Positions 58,917 through 64,000 of a stretch of DNA of 64,000 nucleotides are shown here, piece after piece (position 1 is the first letter of the stretch; each line of letters starts with the position of its first letter). A model generated the notes under the pieces. The model did no database searches and was not told the DNA's origin. It worked only from the letters and a program-made list of their open reading frames with translations. The position numbers were made by a program, and so were the translations under genes. The stretch spans positions 3,782,001 to 3,846,000 of the forward strand of contig NZ_CP062008.1 in assembly GCF_005670685.2 (NCBI RefSeq), read 5' to 3'. Source of the DNA: Mycolicibacterium mucogenicum DSM 44124 (GTDB lineage Bacteria; Actinomycetota; Actinomycetes; Mycobacteriales; Mycobacteriaceae).

Positions 58917-59605
58917 GACTCCCTCGCCTGGGCACTGATCGCCGACCGCACCACCACGAACATGACGGCGAGATACAGGCAGAAGGCGCCCAGTCGCAGC
59001 CAGAACGACACGATGCCGTTCCAGGCCAGCGGCCCGTCGGTGAAGACCACCGCACACACCGCGGGCGTCATCGCCGCCGCGGTGACCACGCTGAAACCGG
59101 CGACCCACCGCGGGAAGATCGGCGCCGGCCGGCGGTCCAGATGAACCGCCAGCGCCAGACAGAGATTCATGACGACGACGGCCCCGACCGGTGCGGTGAA
59201 AACGAGCCAGGCCATGTCGTTGAGAAGCAGGACCAGCTGAGGATCCCGACCCGGTCGGTAGGCCGCGATGAGCCAGAAGACGTCGGCAATGGCGAACAGC
59301 GTTGCGCCCGTGGCGGCCGCACCCAGGTAGCTGTACGCCAAGACGTGACTCGGCAACGACATTCGCTTGATCTGCACGGCGATCGTCATGAAGAACGGGA
59401 TCAGCATGATGGCGCACAGGTTGAACGTCACCATCGAGAACCGGATCGACGCGGTGTGCTGTGCGTAGAAGTCCGCGACCTGTACCGCGGTCATGCTGGG
59501 TGGCATCGGCGGCCAGAAACCCGGAAAGGCCACGAACGCCAGTGCCATGATCGCGCCGAAAACCGGTACCAGCCACAGGCTTATCCATTGGGGTCGCAAG
59601 TCCAC
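58913..59605 (-). CDS. conserved polytopic membrane protein, copy 2
   Basis: A 230-residue paralogue of 58179-58916 with the same motifs and topology (LVPVFGAIMALAFVAFPGF, FSMVTFNLCAIMLIPFFMT, LGAFCLYLAVMFVVV). GTG at 59605. First gene of the five-gene membrane operon, divergent from TetR with a strong inverted repeat between. No catalytic motif was recognised; two copies in one operon suggest a heterodimer. Confidence 0.78.
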   Translation of the reverse strand: MDLRPQWISLWLVPVFGAIMALAFVAFPGFWPPMPPSMTAVQVADFYAQHTASIRFSMVTFNLCAIMLIPFFMTIAVQIKRMSLPSHVLAYSYLGAAATGATLFAIADVFWLIAAYRPGRDPQLVLLLNDMAWLVFTAPVGAVVVMNLCLALAVHLDRRPAPIFPRWVAGFSVVTAAAMTPAVCAVVFTDGPLAWNGIVSFWLRLGAFCLYLAVMFVVVRSAISAQARES

Positions 59606-59631
59606 AGGGGACTCCCTCCATCCGCCGATTC

Positions 59632-59674
59632 GGTTGCCGATCGGCTACTTCCGCACGGTAGCCGATCGGCAACC
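59632..59674. promoter_or_regulatory. 17-bp inverted repeat operator with nested palindromes
   Basis: GGTTGCCGATCGGCTAC and its exact reverse complement flank a 9-nt spacer; each arm contains its own palindrome GCCGATCGGC. It lies 27 bp from the membrane operon start and 31 bp from the TetR GTG, so it probably represses both by two TetR dimers. Confidence 0.75.
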
Positions 59675-59705
59675 TAGCGGTCAATACTCAGCTAGGCTTT
59701 GGCGC

Positions 59706-60266
59706 GTGGGGAGATTCAGCGAGATCACGCGCAGCGCCGCACAGACCCGGGTGCTCGATGCCGCGCTGACCCTGATCGCGGCGCACGGCGTCAGTGGCAC
59801 ATCGCTGCAGATGATCGCCGACGCGATGGGCGTGACGAAGGCGGCCGTCTACAAGCAGTTCAAGACCAAAGAAGAGATCGTCGTCGCGATCACTGAGCGC
59901 GAACTCGGCAAGCTGGAGGATGCGCTCGACGCCGCCGAGGCCACCGGCCAGGCGGCTGCAGCCCGGGAAGTATTGCTGGGCAGGGTGATCGACCTCGCCA
60001 TCGATCGTCGCGGCGCGGTGAACGTGCTGCAATTTGATCCCGTCATCATCCGACTACAGGCCGAACACGAGCCGTTTCAGCGGTTCGTCGAGCGGTTGTA
60101 CGGCGCACTGCTGGGCACCGAGGACGGTGTCGCGGCCAGGCTGCACGCGGCGATGTTGTCGAGCGCGATCAGCGTGGCGGTGATGCACCCCTTGGTCGCC
60201 GATATCGACGACGACACCCTGCGCACGCAACTCCTGGAGATGACGCGCCGAATGCTCGGCCTCTAG
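59706..60266 (+). CDS. TetR-family regulator
   Basis: A 186-residue TetR regulator with HTH GVSGTSLQMIADAMGVTKAAVYKQF (residues about 28-52). GTG at 59706. Divergent from the membrane operon and next to the nested inverted repeat, so it is the likely regulator of that operon. It is convergent with MeaB, overlapping by 4 bp. Confidence 0.9.
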   Translation: MGRFSEITRSAAQTRVLDAALTLIAAHGVSGTSLQMIADAMGVTKAAVYKQFKTKEEIVVAITERELGKLEDALDAAEATGQAAAAREVLLGRVIDLAIDRRGAVNVLQFDPVIIRLQAEHEPFQRFVERLYGALLGTEDGVAARLHAAMLSSAISVAVMHPLVADIDDDTLRTQLLEMTRRMLGL

Positions 60267-61135
60267 GGTTCGCGGGCGAACAATCGCTCGGCGGCCGAGT
60301 AGGGGTCGTCATCACCGCTCGCGACCGCTTCGGCGAGCCGATCGAGGTCGGGATGGGCCCGCAGCCGGGTGAGCGCCAGCGACAGGATCTGTGCACGGGC
60401 ACGCGCGGCGCGGTGGGCCGCATCGTCGGCCCGGTGATGCGCGTCGATCGCGTCGATCAACTCGGACAGTCCTTCACCCTGCGCGGCAACGAGTTTGAGG
60501 ATCGGCACGGCGGTCTCGCCACGCAGATCACGGACCGTCTGGTCGGCGCCGTCCCGGTCGGCCTTGTTCACGACGACGATGTCGGCGACTTCGAGCAGAC
60601 CGGCCTTCGCGGCCTGCACCGCGTCACCGGCGCCGGGGTTGAGGATCACGATCGTCGGGTCGGCGATCGCGGCGACCTCGACCTCCGACTGCCCGACGCC
60701 GACCGTTTCGAGCACGATCAGGTCATACGCCAGCGCCGCCAGCACCCGGATGGCGGCCGGCACCGCGGCGGCCAGACCGCCGAGGTGGCCGCGCGTGGCC
60801 ACCGACCGGATCAGCACGTCGGGATCGTTGATGTGCGCGGCCATCCGGATCCGGTCGCCGAGCAGCGCGCCGCCGCTGTACGGCGACGACGGGTCGACGG
60901 CCAGCACCGCCACCCGCATCCCGCGCGCACGGTATGCCCCGACGAGCACGCCGACCGTCGTGGACTTTCCGGCACCGGGCGGCCCCGTCACCCCCAGCAC
61001 CATGGGCGGCCGCGAGCCGCCGAGGGCGTCGAGAACCTCAGTCCGGCGCGGACTCTCGACAAGGCTCAGCAGTCGACCTGTCGCGCGGAGAGAACCGCCG
61101 CGGGCCGCCGCGATGAGCTCGTCGATCGTCATCAT
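60263..61135 (-). CDS. meaB: MeaB/ArgK-type GTPase (acyl-CoA mutase chaperone)
   Basis: A 290-residue G3E GTPase: Walker A GPPGAGKST (residues 51-59), LAVDPSSPYSGGALLGDRIRM, ETVGVGQSEVEV and NKAD. These proteins load and protect the B12 cofactor of methylmalonyl-CoA-type mutases. No mutase gene is in the window, so the partner is elsewhere; propionyl-CoA released by side-chain breakdown would make it useful here (inference). ATG at 61135 or 61132. Divergent from the SDR across a GAGAAT palindrome. Confidence 0.9.
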   Translation of the reverse strand: MMTIDELIAAARGGSLRATGRLLSLVESPRRTEVLDALGGSRPPMVLGVTGPPGAGKSTTVGVLVGAYRARGMRVAVLAVDPSSPYSGGALLGDRIRMAAHINDPDVLIRSVATRGHLGGLAAAVPAAIRVLAALAYDLIVLETVGVGQSEVEVAAIADPTIVILNPGAGDAVQAAKAGLLEVADIVVVNKADRDGADQTVRDLRGETAVPILKLVAAQGEGLSELIDAIDAHHRADDAAHRAARARAQILSLALTRLRAHPDLDRLAEAVASGDDDPYSAAERLFAREP

Positions 61136-61165
61136 CCGCACTCTATCCGACCCACCTCCTTGATT

Positions 61166-61180
61166 GAGAATGTTATTCTC
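61166..61180. promoter_or_regulatory. GAGAAT-N3-ATTCTC palindrome
   Basis: GAGAAT-GTT-ATTCTC in the 83-bp divergent gap between MeaB (minus, start 61135) and the SDR (plus, start 61219). Near-symmetric outer bases (ATT/AAT) extend it. Confidence 0.75.
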
Positions 61181-61218
61181 CAATGAAGAGAGCATTCCTT
61201 GCACGAAGGGTAGGCGGT

Positions 61219-61983
61219 ATGGAGATCAGTGGCAGCTCGGCCATCGTCGTCGGCGGTACCGGCGGGCTCGGCGAAGCAACAGTGCGGCGCCTCGTCACCG
61301 CGGGCGCGAAAGTCGTGGTCGCCGATGTCGCCGACGACAAGGGCAAGGCCCTGCAGGACGAGCTGGGTATTCGCTACGTCCACACCGACGCCACCTCCGA
61401 GGAATCGGTGCAAGCCGCCATCGCCGAGGCCGAATCGCTTGGACCGCTGCGGATTTCGGTGGACACGCACGGCGGTCCGGCCGCCGGCGGACGGCTGATC
61501 GGCAAGGATGGCTCGCCGCTGGGACTCGACGGCTTCGAGACAACCATCAAGTTCTATCTGACGGCTGTGTTCAACGTGATGCGCCTCGCGGCAGCCGCCA
61601 TCGCCAAGACCGACCCGCTCGAGGAAGGCGCCCGCGGCGTCATCATCAACACCGCGTCGATCGCCGGCATGGAAGGCCAGATCGGCCAGCTCCCCTACTC
61701 CGCGGCCAAGGGCGGCGTACTCGGGATGACGCTGGTCGCCGCCCGCGACCTGTCACCGCTGGGCATCCGTGTGGTCAGCATCGCACCGGGCACCATCAAC
61801 ACCCCGGCCTACGGTCAGGCGGCCGACCAACTGGAGAAGTACTGGGCCCCGCAGATCCCGTTCCCCAAGCGCATGGGCCGCTCGACGGAGTACGCGCAAC
61901 TGGCCCAGAGCATCATCGAAAACGACTACCTCAACGGCGAAGTCATCCGTCTCGACGGCGCCCTGCGCTTCCCGCCGCGCTGA
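61219..61983 (+). CDS. SDR, HSD10-like 3-hydroxyacyl-CoA dehydrogenase
   Basis: A 254-residue SDR: SAIVVGGTGGLGEATVR, NTASIAG, YSAAK catalytic pair and LSPLGIRVVSIAPGTINTPAY, as in 17beta-HSD10-type 3-hydroxyacyl-CoA dehydrogenases. The usual NNAG turn is VDTHGG. ATG at 61219; an in-frame ATG at 61183 lies immediately after the palindrome and has no ribosome site. Probably oxidises a 3-hydroxyacyl-CoA or hydroxysteroid. Confidence 0.89.
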   Translation: MEISGSSAIVVGGTGGLGEATVRRLVTAGAKVVVADVADDKGKALQDELGIRYVHTDATSEESVQAAIAEAESLGPLRISVDTHGGPAAGGRLIGKDGSPLGLDGFETTIKFYLTAVFNVMRLAAAAIAKTDPLEEGARGVIINTASIAGMEGQIGQLPYSAAKGGVLGMTLVAARDLSPLGIRVVSIAPGTINTPAYGQAADQLEKYWAPQIPFPKRMGRSTEYAQLAQSIIENDYLNGEVIRLDGALRFPPR

Positions 61984-61998
61984 CCGGCCACCCGGTAC

Positions 61999-62037
61999 GA
62001 AAGTGGGGGTCACTCCGACGGCGTAACCCCCACTTTC
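61999..62037. terminator. bidirectional terminator hairpin
   Basis: Perfect 12-bp stem GAAAGTGGGGGT / ACCCCCACTTTC with a 15-nt loop, between the convergent SDR and enoyl-CoA hydratase genes. Confidence 0.75.
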
Positions 62038-62046
62038 ATATCGCGA

Positions 62047-62811
62047 CTATCCCTTGGCGATCAGTCCGTCGACGATCTTGTTGAAGTCGGCGGTGCCGAA
62101 AGACACGTACTCCGCGAGGTTCGCGTAGTCCAGCGACGCCATCACCGAACGCTCCAGCTGGATGTTCATCAGACGCTTGGTGGACTCGACGGCCTGCTTG
62201 GGCAACTCCGCGAGCTGTTTGGCGCATGCGATGGCTTCGGCCAACGGGTCGGCGACGACATGATTCGCCAGACCGAGCTCGAGGGCGCGGGCCGCCTTGA
62301 TCCGCACACCTGTCAACGCAAACTCCTTGGCCTGCAACAGGCTTATCTGCGACCCCCAGACCAGCGGACCACCGTCGGCCGCAACCAGACCGATCTGCAC
62401 GTGCGGGTCGGCGAAGAACGCATTTTCGGCCATGTAGACGATGTCCGACAGCGCGGCCAAGCTGCACCCGAGACCGACTGCCGGCCCGTTCACGGCGGCA
62501 ACGACCGGGATGCGGCAGCGGACCATACCGATGACGAGGTCGCGGCCGTGCTTGATGGTCTTCTGCCGCAAGGCTTCATCGTGGCGCAGCTCGTCGAGAT
62601 AGTTGAAGTCGCCACCCGCGGAGAAGGCCCGGCCGGCTCCGGTGATCACCGCCGCCCGGGCGTCGGCGTCCTCGTTGAGTGACTCCCAGATGCTCGCCAG
62701 ACCGACGTGCAGCGGGTCGTTGACGGCGTTGAGCTCCTCCGGGCGGTTCAGCGTGATGATCCGCAGCGGGCCGTCGGCCGTTACGTCGATTTCCGTTGGC
62801 ATGCCGTACAA
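62047..62811 (-). CDS. enoyl-CoA hydratase/isomerase family
   Basis: A 254-residue crotonase: AFSAGGDFNYLDEL, VNGPAVGLGCSLAALSD and VGLVAADGGPLVW, with Asp at one usual Glu position. TTG at 62811 follows AGGAG by 6 bp; ATG at 62802 is the alternative. It comes just after an acyl-CoA dehydrogenase in the same direction, the expected order for two consecutive beta-oxidation steps. Confidence 0.92.
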   Translation of the reverse strand: MYGMPTEIDVTADGPLRIITLNRPEELNAVNDPLHVGLASIWESLNEDADARAAVITGAGRAFSAGGDFNYLDELRHDEALRQKTIKHGRDLVIGMVRCRIPVVAAVNGPAVGLGCSLAALSDIVYMAENAFFADPHVQIGLVAADGGPLVWGSQISLLQAKEFALTGVRIKAARALELGLANHVVADPLAEAIACAKQLAELPKQAVESTKRLMNIQLERSVMASLDYANLAEYVSFGTADFNKIVDGLIAKG

Positions 62812-62812
62812 G

Positions 62813-63901
62813 TCAGACTCCTAGTCCCAGAATGCGTTGTGCGATTATGTTTTTCTGAATCTGCGAGGTGCCGCCCATCACGCTCTGGGCACGGCTGTAC
62901 ATGTAGGCGCCGAACAACTCGGGATCTCCGGTGCCGACCGTCGCCAGCGCCGCATGCCCCACCGATTGCTCGGTCCACGTCATCAGCAGCTTGTCGAGGG
63001 AACCGTTCGGCCCGTGCGTGATCCCGTCGAGCTGCTCGGACAACCGCCTGCGCACGTGCAGGCGCAGCATCTCGGTCTGCACCCATGCCCACGACAGCGC
63101 TTCCGGCGGCGTGCCGTCGACCCGGGCGGCCAACTGCCGCACCAGTTTTCCGTAGCGCGCCGAGAACCCGAGGGTCGAGGGTTCGCGCTCGTGACTGACG
63201 ACCGTCATCGCGAGCTTCCAGCCCTCCCCCGGCGCACCGACCATGTTCTCCGCCGGCACGCGGGCCCCGTCGAACAGCACCTGGCCGAATTCCTTGGTGA
63301 CACCGCTGATCATCTTCAACGGCCGCTGCTCGATGCCCGGCTGGTGCATCGAGACGATGAACGCCGAGATGCCCTTGTGCTTTGCAACGTCCTTGTCGGT
63401 GCGCGCCAGCACCAGGCACCAGTCGGCCACATCGGAATAGCTCGTCCAGACCTTGTGTCCGTGGATGACGTACTCGTCACCGTCGCGCGTGGCCGTCGTG
63501 GTCAGCGACGCGAGATCCGAGCCCGCACCCGGCTCGGAGAAGCCCTGGCACCAGCGCTCGGTGCCATTGATCATCCCGGGCAGAAACCGTTGCTGCAGTT
63601 CCTTGCTGCCGTGGTGGCCCAGTCCCACCACGAGGTAGCCGAGACTCGGCCGCGCCGGCGCTCCCGCCTTCGCGATCTCCTCGTCGACGATGACGTCGTA
63701 CACCGGCGGCAGTTCCTGGCCACCGAATTGTCGCGGCCACGAGGTGCCGAAGAAGCCCGCGCCGTAGAGCGCGCGGTGCCAATCACCTTGAGCCGCCCAG
63801 TATTCGTCGCCCGAGGTCGGGAACCTGCCCTTCTGCTCGGTCAGCCAATTCCGGAGCCGGTCCCGGAAAGCGGCTTCCTCCGGTGAGTCACGAAAGTCCA
63901 A
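62813..63901 (-). CDS. acyl-CoA dehydrogenase, large-type subunit
   Basis: A 362-residue acyl-CoA dehydrogenase: GFSEPGAGSDLASLTT, HGHKVWTSYSDVADW and the C-terminal VMGGTSQIQKNIIAQRILGLG. TTG at 63901 overlaps the end of a preceding dehydrogenase gene by 14 bp, so it is the third adjacent pair in this window. A long and a partner subunit made together point to an alpha2-beta2 enzyme for a bulky CoA ester. Confidence 0.91.
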   Translation of the reverse strand: MDFRDSPEEAAFRDRLRNWLTEQKGRFPTSGDEYWAAQGDWHRALYGAGFFGTSWPRQFGGQELPPVYDVIVDEEIAKAGAPARPSLGYLVVGLGHHGSKELQQRFLPGMINGTERWCQGFSEPGAGSDLASLTTTATRDGDEYVIHGHKVWTSYSDVADWCLVLARTDKDVAKHKGISAFIVSMHQPGIEQRPLKMISGVTKEFGQVLFDGARVPAENMVGAPGEGWKLAMTVVSHEREPSTLGFSARYGKLVRQLAARVDGTPPEALSWAWVQTEMLRLHVRRRLSEQLDGITHGPNGSLDKLLMTWTEQSVGHAALATVGTGDPELFGAYMYSRAQSVMGGTSQIQKNIIAQRILGLGV

Positions 63902-64000
63902 TGGTCAGCTCCTCCAACTTGGCCGGCCACAGCTCGGTGGCGGTCAGAACGCGACGCAGGTACACGTGCGCAAGACATTCCCAGGTGTTGCCGATGCCGC
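63888..64000 (-). CDS. acyl-CoA dehydrogenase C-terminus, truncated by window edge
   Basis: Only the last 36 codons are visible, reading GIGNTWECLAHVYLRRVL and then ELWPAKLEELTIG before the stop. The GIGNTWE...LRR segment is the typical end of acyl-CoA dehydrogenase-type subunits of heteromeric enzymes. It runs out of the window and overlaps 62813-63901 by 14 bp. Confidence 0.75.
   Translation of the reverse strand, partial: GIGNTWECLAHVYLRRVLTATELWPAKLEELTIGLS

Noticed and set aside
1..64000. tRNA, rRNA, CRISPR arrays, insertion sequences, integrases or phage genes
   Set aside because: No repeat-spacer pattern, transposase or integrase motifs, or structural RNA signatures were seen; gaps between genes are almost all below 220 bp.

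Overview
The window is high-GC actinobacterial DNA, most likely from a Mycolicibacterium/Mycobacterium species or a close relative. This is inferred from strong G/C at third codon positions, many GTG/TTG starts, 4-bp stop/start overlaps (ATGA, GTGA), and the gene families present: P450 plus small CxxXxxC ferredoxin pairs, mycofactocin-type SDRs, paired acyl-CoA dehydrogenases, AveC-like proteins, and a KshB-type reductase. No rRNA, tRNA, CRISPR array, transposase or phage gene was seen. The stretch is an almost uninterrupted catabolic island of about 68 genes. They look aimed at CoA-thioester breakdown of a bulky hydrophobic, steroid- or terpenoid-like substrate; the substrate itself cannot be read from sequence.

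Left part (1-23.6 kb): a 5'-truncated P450; a class III CoA-transferase; an SDR, mycofactocin-type SDR, ferredoxin and P450 run; a TipAL-type MerR regulator with a textbook operator; a large/small acyl-CoA dehydrogenase pair divergent from two amidohydrolase-2 enzymes, a Rieske ferredoxin and an alpha/beta hydrolase. Next comes a long plus-strand operon (13.2-21.7 kb): NuoF-like flavoprotein, ferredoxin, DUF35-thiolase (aldolase-like) fusion, alpha/beta hydrolase, two tandem beta-hydroxyacid dehydrogenases, P450, ferredoxin and a DapB-like dehydrogenase that runs into an SDR remnant. A minus-strand P450-ferredoxin-DUF1330 operon closes this part.

Middle part (23.6-39 kb): two minus-strand Rieske operons (reductase-SDR-Rieske-small protein-TauD, and Rieske-small protein-amidohydrolase-MarR), a TetR regulator divergent from two tandem AveC-like membrane proteins followed by NorQ/MoxR ATPase and NorD/VWA genes, then a phosphotransferase and a quinone-oxidoreductase-like gene. 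Three of these promoters carry the same TCAAGTACTTGA-type palindrome.

Right part (39-64 kb): a minus-strand beta-oxidation-type operon (acyl-CoA dehydrogenases, enoyl-CoA hydratase, CoA-transferase, SDR, amidohydrolase); a plus-strand operon with a second Rieske-small protein-amidohydrolase module, SnoaL and a second acyl-CoA dehydrogenase pair; a TetR gene; a TesB thioesterase with an altered catalytic position; a second mycofactocin-type SDR; a decayed epimerase; a membrane module with COX3/NorE- and COX4-like subunits but no oxidase; TetR; MeaB GTPase; SDR; enoyl-CoA hydratase; and a third acyl-CoA dehydrogenase pair cut by the window end.

Two patterns tie the island together. A 15-bp palindrome, GAGAAT-N3-ATTCTC, recurs in at least eight places, mostly promoters, and brackets the TetR gene at 53,968. 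A small protein of about 112 residues directly follows every Rieske oxygenase alpha subunit (three times), with no conventional beta subunit nearby. Acyl-CoA synthetases and ordinary thiolases are absent, so CoA activation here probably relies on the two CoA-transferases or on genes outside the window.
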